DNA of 64,000 nt from Rutpela maculata (GCA_936432065.2 OW386291.2:109433823-109497822), one strand, 5' to 3'; counted from the first letter of the stretch, positions 20,608-32,350 are shown. Notes: generated from the letters alone by a model not told the origin. Numbers and translations are program-made.

Positions 20608-23345
20608 CGTCTTTTTTATTTTTCCAATAACAACAGCTACAAGAAAGTACAGATTTTAATTAAATATAATACAGGTATAAAAAAAAATAAAAAATAAGTA
20701 TATAACAAATATATTTTACGAGACAGTTAATGGATTATTGGAAAAATTCCCGGAGCGAAATTCAGAATTTCGACATAAGCAAGTTACGCCGAGCTCTGCT
20801 CTTCCATTTAACTCCGAATAAAAAAAAAACAGACTAAGAGAAAACTGTAGAGAGTACATTTTCTCTGCACTAAATTCTACTCACAATTTTTTTATTTAAG
20901 GATAATATGTTTTTGTATGAGAAAAGGACAGAGTAAAGAAAGTTCTTTATAATATGCTTATAGCTAAGATATTTAAGATATTTGCTCATGATACAGCCAC
21001 TGGCGAATAGATTTTTTAAAAGACGACACTTTCAGTTGTTTAAATTGATATGGTATCTTATTATATGCTTTATATATTGTAAAATTAAATGACCGTTCAA
21101 ATAGAGCTGTTTTATGGACAGGTGCTGTTAAAGAATTGGGAAATCTTATATTGATATTATGTACGTCCGATCGAAACCTAATTTTTTCGTAAAGATATTT
21201 CGGCTCTTTATACATAATAATGGTATGAAATAACGTAAGAGATTGCAGTAAAAATCTGTTTTTCATGTTCAACCAACTTAGGTTTAGTAATTTATGGGAA
21301 ATATGTTCATATTTACGTATTCCAAATATATATCTTAAACAGGAGTTCTGTACTTTCTGAATTCGGCGTGAGTCTAGATTATCGAGGCAAGGTGAATAAA
21401 CGGGTGCACAAAAACCAAACTGAGAGAGAACCAGTGCCTCACACAATTTAGCTTTAACGCGCAACCCTAAATGACTGCGATGTGGATACAATATTCTTAA
21501 ATTTGCGTATGCCTTCTGTATGCAGTTGGAAACATGTCTTTTGTATCTAAAATTATTATTCAGAATAAGTCCAAGATTTTTTGCCTCAGATGATATATTT
21601 ATATTAACTCCATTTAGTTGAATGTTAATCAGATTTGGATATTTTTGACAAGCTGTTTTAGAACCGAAAAGCAACACTTTTGTCTTATTTGGATTATGTA
21701 ATAGTTGATATTCTAAAGATGTATTAAAGATTGACTGTAAATCTAAATTAATATTTTCAACAGATTCAATGAGATCTTCTGGGTCAAAAGAAAGGTATAC
21801 TTGAGTGTCATCCGCATAAGCGTGCATTTGACAGTGACTAATATGTTTATTAATATCAGCGGTATAGACAGAAAATAGTAGAGGTTCTAATATGGAGCCT
21901 TGCGGCACTCCACGTGTCAGTTCTAATGAATTTGATAACGTATCATTTACTTTAACTATGTGCTCTCTGCCAACTAAATAATTTTCCAGTTAATTTGACT
22001 GCGTTTTGCGAGAAACCTAGAAAGTGAAGCATCGATAATAGGATGTTGTAATTTACGCAGTCAAAAGCCTTACTATAATCTAACAGAACTAAGACCGAAA
22101 GTTTACCGTCATCTGTTGCTTGTAAAATATCGTCTGTGATCTTCAGTAGGGCAGTTGTACAACTATGACGTGACCTGAAACCCGACTGGTGGGGTGGTAC
22201 TAAATTATTTTTATTTAAATATTGTTTTATTTGATCGCTTAAAATAGATTCTAAAATTTTAGAAAAAGTAGGGAGAAGACTAATTGGTCGTAAGTCTTTG
22301 TATTCTTCAACTGTTGTGGATTTAGGCAAAGGAATGACGTGCGCAATTTTCCATTCTGTTGGGAAGTAGTTTTCTAATAGACAACAATTTATTATGTGCA
22401 GGATATGTTTTTTTATTACTGGATAACAAATTTTTATCATATATAAGTTTATTCCGTCAGCTCCTACGGCATTCGTATTAATTTTATTTAGAATGGCATA
22501 TATCTTGTCTTCATGTACTAATTCAAAGTTAAAAGCGTTTACCTCGACGGGTTCGGCGACATTATTATTGTAGAATTGTACTAAATTTTTATTATCATTG
22601 TCTATTTGGAACACTATTTATAAAAAATTCATTAATTTTGTTAGGATTATTGAGATGTTCTGGAATTTCTTTCTTGAACTTCTTATTTACTAAATTCAAT
22701 TTACTTAATTCTTTCCACAATTGCTTTGAATTTCTAGTTTGACAGGCTTGACTAAAATATGCTTTTTTTTCGTTCCTTATTGCTTGTGTTGTGTAGTTTC
22801 TCAAATTCTTATAATATTCCCAATTAGCTAATGTAGTTGATTGTTTATATTTACTTTTAGCTTTATCTCTGAGAGTCATTAGAAATCTTATATTTTGCGT
22901 TAACCATGGAGCAGGCGGTTTAGTAAATTTAATTAAACGGAAAGGTGCATATATGTCAAATACCGAAAGTATAGTTTCATTTAAGAATTTTATCTTTTCT
23001 TCGATGTTTTTCATGTAGTAAATTTGATCTAAATTTATTGAACTTAGTGTTTGCCGAAAATTATCCAAATTTATATTTTTAAATATTCTACAGTTGCGAA
23101 GTACAGACTTCGGTTTAGAAAGAGATAAATTTGCATAGATCCCATCGTGATCAGAAAATGAGCAGTTCTGAACACCAGAAAGTACTACCAGGTCGATATT
23201 TGTGGTCAGGATAAGATCTATTATAGAAGCGCTATTTTCAACTGTTCTTGTAGGGACATTTATAAGTTGTGATAAGTCTAGGTCATTTATAAGAGAGTAT
23301 AAAAGACTAGTCGAGTGGGCCTCCGGCTTTGAAATATCAATATTT
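20578..23345 (-). mobile_element. Non-LTR retrotransposon with TTA-repeat tail, 5'-truncated
   Basis: The 3' end is the (TAA)n tract at 20578-20605 (TTA repeats on the coding strand). The 5' end is a truncation inside the endonuclease domain. AATAT occurs on both sides (20573-20577 and 23346-23350) and the flanks together make one family A MITE, so the boundaries are firm. Confidence 0.85.
20973..23345 (-). pseudogene. CR1/Jockey-type endonuclease and reverse transcriptase, frameshifted
   Basis: Three frames, read right to left. 23345-22595: the last part of the endonuclease (IIDLILTTNID, SDHDGIYANL) and the linker. 22614-21952: the RT N-terminal part with DWKIAHVIPLPK-like block, RPISLLPTFSKILE, HQSGFRSRHSCTTAL and VLLDYSKAFDCVN. 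21908-20973: VPQGSILEPLLF, catalytic MHAYADDTQVYL, and the C-terminal thumb to FRYLIF-type end. Two one-base shifts (near 22605 and 21985) break it. The N-terminal half of the endonuclease and all of ORF1 are missing through 5' truncation. Confidence 0.85.
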
Positions 23346-23475
23346 AATATCATAAACCGTTTCGGAGTAATCGTGGGCGCAAAAAAGTTTCAAATGCACA
23401 GAAAGAACGGAAGATTTTACATAGAAAAGGATACACTTTGGTATTTGAGAATCTTGAACATAATGAAGGAGAATA

Positions 23476-24592
23476 ATAGACCACAAGCCCATCGTAATTT
23501 TTAAGGGATCAAGTGACCCAACATGAATTATATTCAGTACGATGCTGGTATATGAAACCATAACTTTAGGCACTATGCCGTCACTTTTGGGAGGTACAGG
23601 TGAGTACACAGGTAAATTGAATTTTCCATCCACAGTGCGCTCTTCAGACATAATATTCTTGTACGGCATTCCTCATGTTTGACAGTTCATAAAAAAATAA
23701 TCGCCTAGAACCTACTGTCGTACAAAAATAATGGGACCGGAAGCATTGAATGTGACGGACAGTTTATCTTTCATAAACAGAGCTCGGGAATTTTATCTCG
23801 GTATCTCGGTGACGTGAGCCAGGGTTGGCTCTGTCAGCGCGGAAAGATTTTTATGCAAGTATGACACAATATATCTTACCTTGTACTTTTTATAGGGAAT
23901 TCCATGATATCCAAAGTTAATATGATCTGTTTATTATAGCCAGCAAATATGTACATTGCTAAATAACAGATCCATTAAAACGTAAAAATTGAATTGTACA
24001 AACGCCGTACAGTATGGAGTAAAAAAATAGTTGCAAGAATAAAATAAAATCTTTCCAGCCATCTGGAACCATTCTTTTCGTACAGCATTTAGTTTTTATT
24101 GATTATTGTTATAAGTATATTAACAAACTATGCTAATGCCGTAAACAAATTTTTCACTCTAAAATTGCTCTTTTCAGAGATAAATAAATTTTCCTGACGC
24201 TGCCATGTGTTCCATGAAAAATGTACGGCATAGCAAAAAATGTCTTCGTTTCATGAAAAAGCATTAAGATCATTAAATTTGATGTTGGTTCAAATCACCA
24301 CCACTAATACTAGTAAGGGGTAGGGGGTTGCGCCCAGAATTTCTCAAGCTGGAACCACCAAATATGTACGGCGTTGCTGAATAATGAATCTATGAAAGCA
24401 TACAAATCTCATTGTACAAACGCCGTATAGTATTAAATCACCTATTTGCCTGGGAAAATTTTCGGAAAATCAAAAATGCAAAAGTGACGGTATAGTGCCT
24501 AAAGTTATGGTTTCATATACCAGCATCGTACTGAATATAATTCATGCTGGGTCACTTGACCACTTAAAAATTACGATGGGCTTGTAGTCTAT
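23476..24592. mobile_element. 1.1 kb non-coding transposon with ~115-bp TIRs
   Basis: Left end ATAGACCACAAGCCCATCG (23476), right end its near-exact inverse at 24592. The arms continue for about 115 bp with few mismatches (GTGACCCAACATGAATTATA, ACTTTAGGCACTAT). An internal direct repeat (about 23939-24016 and 24355-24433, both ending TGTACAAACGCCGTA) may be left from rearrangement. No protein is encoded. Confidence 0.8.
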
Positions 24593-24799
24593 AACGAGAT
24601 TGCCAAGAATGTTGGAATCGTCTTGCCGTGAACAGGTCATCTAACAGGTTCGACTGGTCTATGCTCAACTTGAATTTTTCCTACTTTAAAGTATCAACAT
24701 AAGCTATCATTTAGACCACTGTTTCTTGAAATCTGCTCGGGCGCAAAATTATGTAACGGTTTGTTGTCGGGTAGCTGGTTCGGAGATTAATCAGGGTCC

Positions 24800-26300
24800 A
24801 GATTAGTTAATAAGACAGCCCAATAAAAATATAAACAATTTATTTACTTTTCCAAACAGGTAATGTGTGGCAGTGTTACATAACATACAGGCACAGGTTA
24901 CATGTCCGTATCTTTTACGGTTCTTAGGACAACATTTTCTATTATCTGAGAGAGAGACAGAGAGTGTAACGATTGCGATGCGACGTTTGTTGTTGCTACG
25001 GGAGTGGCATCGGGCGTCGGGTGAATATCGTCGACTCAAGAAGTTTCCCAGTTCAACACGCTATAGGTCTCCAGGTCAGGCTCATTCGCTCTAGTTTAGG
25101 CGGCGAAAAGGCGCCGGGGAATGACTAACGCTCAAGGGTCAGATTGCATTCGTTCCGTCGTGTTTGCGTCGGGAGATGTACAAAACTGTGATATGTCCAG
25201 CTCACTCACAAATGTGAGCGGTCCAGACGATTTCGGTCCACCTCCCTGGGTCCTGGCTCGTTGGACCTTGCTGGCCAAGGCCTCTTCTGGCGTTCTTCTT
25301 TCTTCGTCTTCTGCTCTTCGCCAGCTTGTTTGCCCCCCCCCGGGGGGTAGTCATCGGTCAGTTGGGTGTTTTGGGTTTTGTGGCGGGAGTGACTGTCGGT
25401 ACACAAGATGCCAAGAGGCATCCTGTCCTCCGGATCATCGGTAGGGTAAGGATGAGCTGTGTAGCTCAAGGAAGGGCAGACTTAACTGCTTTGATAGCAT
25501 TTTTGGTCTGCCCGGAGACAGGGTGACTACGAGTACTGGACGGTCTTTTGTCCGGTACCCGCAGGGTCTTGGGAGGGTGGTTGGGTGATCGTGATGTCTC
25601 TTCCGTGGGGGTGGAACATCGGGTGGTGGTATGTCTCTCATACTCACCCGTTATCCAGGAGCTGCACCTTCGGCCGCTTGTGCCTCGGAGCATCTGCTGG
25701 GTCATAGTCAGTAGCCTCCCTGACTAGTGGGTTCCCATGCTCCTCGGCAAGGGCGTACATCTTTCTGGCTCTCTGCTTGATGATTTCAGTGACTGGGGTG
25801 TAGTCCAGGTCCCTGAAGATGTTCTCGTTGCGGACGAACCAGGGTGCGTCGACTGCTGTTCGGAGGGCGACGTTCTCCACTCTCTGGATCTGTTGGAGGT
25901 AGCTCTTTGCTTGGTAGCCCCAAGCTACCGAAGCATACGTCAGCTGGGGCCGGATAAGGGACCTGATAAGCGTGAGCTTGTTTCTCAGGTTGAGTCTGTT
26001 CTGTCTACCCGTCATCGGGTAGATTAGGGCTCTCGTCCTCCTGGCCTCCGTGTTCAGTCTCCATGTTAGGCCTTTGTCCATGACCACGCCAAGGTAGTTG
26101 GCGGTGTCGTGCCATTGGATGTCCTCACCAAGATTGTCAGAGTTGTTCACACTCTGCTTTATGTTGATTTGCGGCCGGGCTTTTATATCCGAGAATCCTC
26201 CCTTACTGGTGACGTAGAACTGCGTATAGTTTAGTGTCGTGTGCAAATCCATGCCTTTAGACGGGAGATGGGTAGGTTTGCGGGCCGTATGCACATTGGT
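24800..26300 (-). mobile_element. Jockey-clade retrotransposon 3' part, GC-rich
   Basis: The coding strand runs right to left: the end of ORF2 (26294-25644), then an unusually GC-rich 3' untranslated region, then a poly(A) signal-like AATAAA-rich stretch near 24830. Its GC content is clearly above everything around it. The 5' side is truncated near 26300. Confidence 0.65.
25644..26294 (-). pseudogene. Jockey-type reverse transcriptase, C-terminal domain
   Basis: 216 residues with the usual order after the palm: YLGVVMDKGLTWRLN, RNKLTLIRSLIRPQLTYAS, VAWGYQAKSYLQQIQRVEN, APWFVRNENIFRDL and a basic tail. The catalytic YADD box is absent because the copy is truncated. The stop at 25644 is likely the natural end. 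Confidence 0.75.
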
Positions 26301-26394
26301 GTCGTGTGTAAATCCGGAATCTTAGTAATTGAGCAGGAATTTAAAGAATGCTTCATTACACCACTTCTGAATTGAATTCATGAGGTCCCCAAAA

Positions 26395-27215
26395 GAGGCG
26401 AAATTTTGGGTCACTCTTTCGACGTTTCATGACATTTCAAGCCTATTTGATCAAAAAAAAAATCGTTTTTTTACCGTTACTATATTCCACTTCACTATAT
26501 GTATATGGATGTGGAAGGAAAAGTATGGAGTTGTATCAAAAACGTGTCTTGCAAATTTCCCGTCTTGTTTTCTGTCAAAGTAAAAAAAAAGCGTTTGAGT
26601 CAATTACCTCGGCATCATGAAAGTATAGCAACGGTAAAAAAAAATGAATTTTTCTTTCTTCAAATAGGCTTAGAATGTCATGAAACTTCGAGATTTTAAG
26701 TTTGAACAAAAAAAATTCTGTTTGTCTCTCAACTTTTTTCGTGCGTATAATTACTCTAGAACGATTTATGATATTCGGTAGAAATTTAGTACATGTATCA
26801 TAATGAGATCTGGAACTACATTATATTCTGATCTTATATTCCGTTGTAAAGTTGAGAGGTAAAGTTGAGAGGTAAATGGGGGTAAATGGGTAAAGCGAGC
26901 AAATAAGAGTCCATAAAATTGGTATTTAGTGTATGTATGGAGAAACCAAGGTCTTACATTTTGTTGGCATCAGTTACCTCCACTATCACCCCGCCCCATT
27001 ATTAAATGGGGTAAAAAAAATTAAATCGCGATTTGGTGTATGTACAAGAATGAAAGGCTTCAAATTCTTTTTGGCATCAGCCCCTCCCGCTACCCTCCCC
27101 CAATTAATTACTGAAGGGGGTAAAAAAATAAAATTGTGATTTAGTGTGTGTACAAGAACCATAGGCCTCAATTTTTTATATTTTTTTTATCGGCCACTAC
27201 CACCTCCACCGGAAA
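26395..27215 (+). mobile_element. Family A MITE copy with an inverted piece at its left
   Basis: A short reversed segment (26415-26500, TTTCGACGTTTCATGACATT) is followed by a forward copy from about 26600 (AAATAGGCTTAGAATGTCATG, then TTAAGTTTGAAC, GTAAATGGGG, two TTAAATGGGGTAAAAAA-type blocks) to about 27215. The other copies show the same order. Confidence 0.65.
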
Positions 27216-27949
27216 TCTGGAGTTAGATTGAAAGGGTTTCTTATGGCTTCAAGCTGGGTATTGCTATTGCTATTTGAATATCTCCTAATATTAGATGGGA
27301 AGATCTCACAGGGCTCATAAATCAGCTTCAGCTAACTTTGTCAAGTAGGGTAGAATTATTTTAAACAAAAAAAACTGTTTTTTATTTTAAACAGTTTTTT
27401 TTGTTTAAAACAGTTTTTTCAATGTTTGAAATGGTATGTTTAAAACATATTTAAAACAGGTTTAAAATGTTTAAAACTCTATTTAACTAAAATTAAATGG
27501 TGCTAACTTACTGTGTCTGCTACTACTACTCGATGCCAGATGGCGCTCTTAAACGGATTTTACAGCACTCTACAAATAAAATGCTCAGGTTAGTGCATGT
27601 GACCACTGACTATTTGGCTCATATGAGTAAAACTACAGAATCTATTTTTTTGTGAGTTTATATCGGAATGGACCATCATCGGCACTTTTCCTGCTTTTCC
27701 ACAAACTCCAAAATAATATATTTGTTTAAAATATCGCACTGCGTTTTAAACTTGTTTCAAACAGTTGTTTACTGGATTCGATCCCCAGTCCCGACACTGG
27801 CAATGTCAGCGGGTAGTGGATGTTGTCTGCATCTTTTCAATAAATGCGTAACCTCATTCCGGGCAGCCTACTCGTTGGATTTGGGGATTGTCTACTAATT
27901 GTGGCGTGCGTTTATGTTTATCTGTTATTTTAATAATACTATTTTTTAG
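27216..27949. other. Intron end with a TTTAAAAC-rich patch
   Basis: 27360-27490 is dense in GTTTAAAAC and AAACAGTTTT words that can pair with each other. The remainder to the acceptor at 27949 shows nothing coding that I recognise. Confidence 0.5.
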
Positions 27950-28494
27950 GTGATTATTACCTTGCCAAAGGTCACTTGACAGCCAAAGCTGATTACATGT
28001 ACAATGCTCTACAGATGTCCACTTTCCATTACATCAATTCAGCCCCACAATGGCAAACATTCAACGGTTACAATTGGTTTTATTTTGAAAGAAATCTGAG
28101 AGTTTATGCCTCAAGAAATTCGGTTGATTTAGAAGTATATACAGGCACATATGGCATTTCAACTCTTCCACACGAAAAAACCGGCAAAGATGTAGAACTG
28201 TATCTCTATGTTGATAAAAATGGCAACAAGGCGATACCTATTCCAGAATTGTTCTGGAAAGTAGCTTATGACCCCCTAAACCAAGCTGGAATTGCTGTTC
28301 TGGGAGTCAACAATCCTTACCAAACAAATATTTCAAGAAGTATCATTTGTAACGACGTTGCAGACGAGTTGACGTGGTTGTCGTTTAATAGATTTAATAT
28401 CGAATCTGGATACATGTACGCATGTACAATTGCCGATTTTAGGGGGGTTGTTACAAACTTTCCTGAATTTAATGCACCAAATATATTGGATTAA
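27950..28494 (+). CDS. dsRNase, terminal exon with the catalytic motif
   Basis: Entered in phase 1 after TTTTTTAG. The first codon is completed by the last base of the exon at 10094-10690. The exon opens with GDYYLAKGHLTAKADYMYNA, the insect form of the (R/K)GH nuclease motif; the catalytic His codon is 27973-27975. Next come the metal-site Asn region YINSAPQWQTFNGYNW, YGISTLPHE, IPELFWKVAYDP and the end-region RSIICNDVADELTWLSF with GYMYACTIADF. Stop at 28492-28494. The two exons together give about 380 residues, close to the usual mature size of insect dsRNases (roughly 400 with the signal peptide). All key positions that I can name are present, so the gene may be functional. No AATAAA signal is obvious soon after the stop. 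Confidence 0.88.
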
Positions 28495-28571
28495 ATATAT
28501 ATATATAAACACTTTTTTGTGAAAGCGTTTCGAAATTGACAAATTTTGATATTGATTAGAATTTTGAAAAT

Positions 28572-28619
28572 CTTTTAGGCACTAGTGCGTAAACGTGACA
28601 CTTTTAGGCACTAGTGCCT
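28572..28619. repeat. Direct repeat with a perfect 14-bp palindrome
   Basis: CTTTTAGGCACTAGTGC occurs at 28572-28588 and 28601-28617. The second copy completes the palindrome AGGCACTAGTGCCT (28606-28619). It lies between the dsRNase stop and the end of the Crypton-like gene and may mark the end of that element. Confidence 0.7.
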
Positions 28620-28637
28620 GAAAGTAAAAATGAAACA

Positions 28638-29243
28638 TTAAAAACAATGAAAATATTTATTTATTATAAGTTTTAAATTATGTAAATTGTTAAAGTGAAT
28701 ACTAGAGGCATCCAGCTTCTCTTTTGTAAGAGCAATAGAAGTACTTGTAGGCGGAATGAATAAATTGCTAGTACTGGCAATGCTGCTAGCCTCTGCTTCT
28801 GTGTGAACTTCTTTTAATTTCTTACTTGGCGTATCTTTCTGCCCTATGATTCTTTTTGCTATTTCGTTTTTCTGTTCAATTGAATTTTCGATGTAACCCT
28901 CGGCAACTGAGCTTGATCGGCAACCTCCATGTCGATTTAAAGGTGTCATGTCCGCTCCAGAATCTGCTAACACTGTTGCAGAGCTGCGCCGGAAGCAATG
29001 GCCAGTGTATTCATTGGCGTTGGAGAGTCCAAGAAATTCTGTTATCTTTTGTGGCATACCTCCAATTGTATTGATTCCAACTGGCACGGTATTACTTCGA
29101 TATGTCAAGAAAAATCGCTGATGTGTCATTGAGTGGTCGAAGTTTTGCGTACTTACGAAATATATCTAAAAAATTGATGCCATCTATTGATCCCTCAGTA
29201 ATCGTAAACATTCTTGGAACATGAGTTTTTGCTCGGAATTTTG
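28638..29243 (-). pseudogene. Crypton-like tyrosine recombinase, C-terminal half
   Basis: The frame 29129-28638 contains GINTIGGMPQKITEFLGL, then the catalytic H-x-x-R box in TGHCFRRSSATVLADSGAD and the nucleophile tyrosine in AEGYIENS. This order is typical of Crypton-type recombinases. Upstream, to about 29219, the family continues in another frame (MFTITEGSIDGINF, RKYAKLRPL). The half with the first catalytic Arg is at 33975-34500; a 4.7 kb insertion separates the two. Confidence 0.8.
29236..29243. repeat. Target duplication GAATTTTG (left)
   Basis: Exact 8-bp match to 33967-33974. It marks the two ends of the insertion in the recombinase gene. Confidence 0.7.
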
Positions 29244-29429
29244 GGTAAACGGAAAAAAACGCCTATGGAAATAAAAGCCGCGGAAAAAAAAGCTGAGGAA
29301 AAAAAACCGAAACTGCGACAAAACAAAGTTTCATCTACATCTAGTCTACAAGTTTGTGATAAAGTATTGTGCTTGGTGCCACTTTGTTCGGTATGTTGTA
29401 CAGAATGTGAAAAGTGATGAGATCCGCGA

Positions 29430-30126
29430 CTAGTAGGGAGTGGGTTAACATTTCGAATTTTTAATTATTTAAAACAAAATTGTTTTAAAAGGTTTTTTTA
29501 TGCTATCTTCCACCTTTACTATAAAAGATAATGTTTTATACTCTTCATTCAGTAGATCAGGAGAAATAACAGCATAAAATGGCAAAAACTGTTTTATATA
29601 TTAAAAATTGGACACTCATGTTGGGCATCAAATTAAAAGTAATTATATATAGAAAGCGTTTAATAGCACAAGGTCATTTGAAACAAACATTTAAACTAAT
29701 AATAGCAACTGTTCCATAACTGCATTTATGTTTTCAGTTATTTTGAATTTTCAGTTTCAATTAAATTATATATTTGAATCTCCAGTCACGCTCAATTTCT
29801 CTTCACCATCACCACATCTTGTTGCGTATTTGCTGTCTTTTTCTTTAACGAGGAAACGCCGACTTGACCATGGTCCAAACACACATAGTCTGCTTATTGG
29901 CTCTCTCATCAAATGGCGTGACAACTGAAAATATTAAGTGAGTTGCGATGATGTTTTTTTACAAAAAGACTGTTATCTCGGGATGCGCTCCGGCAAGCTA
30001 TTAGAAGAGCACACTATTAAGAAAAGATATGAAAACAAGGACATATCTTACAGCACAACCTTCCATTAGTGACCGATTTTGGTTGAACAATTACTGAAAT
30101 TGAATGTTATCAGCCTGTAATGTGCG
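29430..30126. other. Non-coding stretch in the insertion
   Basis: AT-rich; one TTTAAAAC-type patch at 29466-29490; no gene recognised. Confidence 0.45.
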
Positions 30127-30146
30127 ATATTCCTTGTGATTCTGAA

Positions 30147-31020
30147 GAGGGGTTCCTCAAGAGTCTATCCTAGGACCTATGCTCTTCAATATTTTTACTG
30201 CTGGCTTACAATATATTCCACATAACTCAAACATGCATTTATATGCTGATGATATACAGTTACTTTTAACGGTGCACCCATCTGATCTTGACGAAAAAAT
30301 AAATAAATTAGAAGATGATCTAGGAAAAATTCTGAAGTGGTCCCAAAACAATGGACTCTCAGTTAATCCAAATAAATTACAGTTAATGCTAATTGGTTCA
30401 CCATACAAAGTAAACTTAATAAGAAATCTCAACCCTACAGTACGCCTAGGATCTTCCACATTAGAGATAGTGAAATCTGCACGAAACTTGGGAATCATCT
30501 TCGACCCGCACTTAACCTTTACAGATCATGTATCTAAACTATGTCAAAGCTCATTTCTCAGACTTAAGCATTTATACCAGTTCAGAGACCTATTTCCTAT
30601 TAAAACTAAACTACTTCTTGTAGAAGCTTCAGTATTATCATTATTCACTTACGGAGACTCAATCTATGGTCCCAACCTCACAGGGGAAGACAAGTATCGC
30701 CTCCAGAAAATTCAAAATTGTTGTGTAAGATATATATGCAAGACACCTAGACACACTCATATTTCACCATACTTGAGAGAGTTAAATATGCTAAAACTTG
30801 ATGAGAGGAGATTTGTACATTATGCTTTCCTCATACGGAAAATTATCGGTACTCAGACACCACAGTATCTCTATAATAAAATTGAATTTAGAAACAATAA
30901 CCCAACAGAGATCTAAGGAACAACAATGAAGTTACCATACCAGCGCATAGTTCCACTGCCATGGAAGCATCTTTTACTTACATAGTATCATATATATATT
31001 CATATTCATATTCATATATA

Positions 31021-31109
<89 letters not shown>

Positions 31110-31218
31110 CCGCCTAACTCCTGATATGTTTCAGTTAAACGAGTCTTGCTTTAAACAAAAATTAAAAAATTGTCTTCTTACAGGTTGTTTGGAAAATATT
31201 AATGTACAAAAATTTTAA
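30147..31218 (+). pseudogene. Reverse transcriptase C-terminal half with in-frame (TA)n expansion
   Basis: Opens in the RGVPQ block (30153, with QESILGPMLF instead of QGS), then catalytic MHLYADDIQLLL, then NGLSVNPNKLQLMLIG and the thumb to about 30916. A one-base shift near 30912 leads to a second frame (30961-31218). In it a TATATA tract of about 100 bp reads as repeated Tyr-Ile and then returns in frame to the normal C-terminus, FNRLTPDMFQLNESCF. Confidence 0.8.
31003..31105. repeat. (TA)n microsatellite inside a reverse transcriptase frame
   Basis: More than 35 TA units with a few TTCATA interruptions at its left end. It replaces a short Tyr/Ile-containing part of the RT C-terminus. Confidence 0.9.
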
Positions 31219-31487
31219 TGCACTGCTATTTTATTCTCACAGAAAATGTTGTATAAATATTAGTATATTCATTAATGATGTAGAACATATTTAGTTCTTA
31301 CACGTTGTAGTGTTATTAGTCAGTAAGTAATTATGTTTAACTTTAGAACTTTGGATACAGTATCGTAGGTACCTGAATTATTTTAAAATGTGTTAGGGTA
31401 GAGTGAGAATCACTGTTTGTGTCTTTTATCCTTTTGTATTGTTCGTTTTATACAATAAATGGTATTATTATTATTATTATTATTATA

Positions 31488-31740
31488 GTGAGGTGCTCAT
31501 GCAGTACATCGAAATGTTTACCACCATGCAAATGTTTTTCGCAGACATTAAGAAGTCTGAAAATACTAGAGATTCTTATGGTGATGTAGAGTATGATATT
31601 GACGATGAAGATGAATATTAGCTAATAATTTGAACTGAATCTTTTTAAGTCTGAAAGTGTTTCCATCAAAAATATTGATTCTAAAATGAAAGAAATATGT
31701 TATGTTGCCAATAAAGAAATAAAACAAATATGTTAGTTAT
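31488..31740 (+). pseudogene. C-terminal exon-like remnant with acidic end and poly(A) signal
   Basis: After ATTATTATAG (acceptor-like) an open frame runs to 31619-31621: LMQYIEMFTTMQMFFADIKK, then an Asp/Glu-rich end (VEYDIDDEDEY). About 90 bases later lies AATAAAGAAATAAAAC (31710-31725), a good poly(A) signal. It looks like the last exon of a gene, possibly a transposon gene. No family recognised. Confidence 0.3.
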
Positions 31741-32214
31741 TTTTCATACATAATTAGCTTTTATTTGTTGCCCATGTCTAATTTGTAACGTATAATACAG
31801 TTTTTCGCCATTTTGGATTCAATATGGCACTCATTTCACCTGATTTTATTGAATAAATACTGTGAAATGTCATTTGTTATAACAAGTGTGGAAACTAACT
31901 AAACTTTCTAAAAACGACGATTTTTTTTCAAATAATTAACAATTATAAATATTAACCCCCCCGCCCAGTCCCAGATGTCCACCATAACTTTTCATATTTT
32001 GTACAGCATATGGATCAAAATGACACCAACTACAATACTATCTCACGGACTTGCGCACGGACACCCAAAAAATTAAGTTAGAGAATCCACTAATAAGTAT
32101 ATATATTTTTATTTCAAATTTCCTTACATATACAGTAATCTTATAATATCTGTTCCTGTACGATGAAAATAATATTTATGTCCTTGTTGCTTGCCAAAAA
32201 ACAATTCAAAATCA
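31741..32214. other. Non-coding stretch
   Basis: AT-rich; a short C-rich run at 31956-31965. Nothing recognised. Confidence 0.45.
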
Positions 32215-32350
32215 CGATTTCAAATATTATATTCCATAAGCAATTATTTCCACATAGTGGAGTGCAAATATAGTATTTTCGTTGTAAGAAACTTGGATAA
32301 GAAGTCTGGATGTGGAAGTAGTGATTCCTTAGGCAGCGGTTTTTTGCAAG
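32215..32350 (+). mobile_element. Family A MITE, right-end fragment
   Basis: TTCAAATATTATATT through TCTGGATGTGGAAGTAGTGATTCC, then GGCAGCGG. It corresponds to the last 130 bp of the copy at 32650-33335. Confidence 0.7.

Larger units (their letters stand above)
10691..27949 (+). other. 17.3 kb phase-1 intron filled with transposons
   Basis: Donor G|GTATGT at 10691, acceptor ATTTTTTAG ending at 27949. Joining the two exons gives a continuous frame that completes the nuclease motif. Everything inside is transposon sequence or non-coding DNA. If the gene is spliced normally, this long intron carries inverted repeats that could form large hairpins in the pre-mRNA. Confidence 0.75.
30127..31487 (+). 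mobile_element. CR1/Jockey-type retrotransposon, 5'-truncated, ATT tail
   Basis: Starts within the reverse transcriptase, continues through the 3' untranslated region and ends in (ATT)n at 31465-31487, the same tail type as the copy at 20578-23345. Confidence 0.8.

Noticed and set aside
30961..31020. Membrane protein with Tyr-Ile repeats
   Set aside because: The repeats are a TA microsatellite inside a reverse transcriptase remnant.
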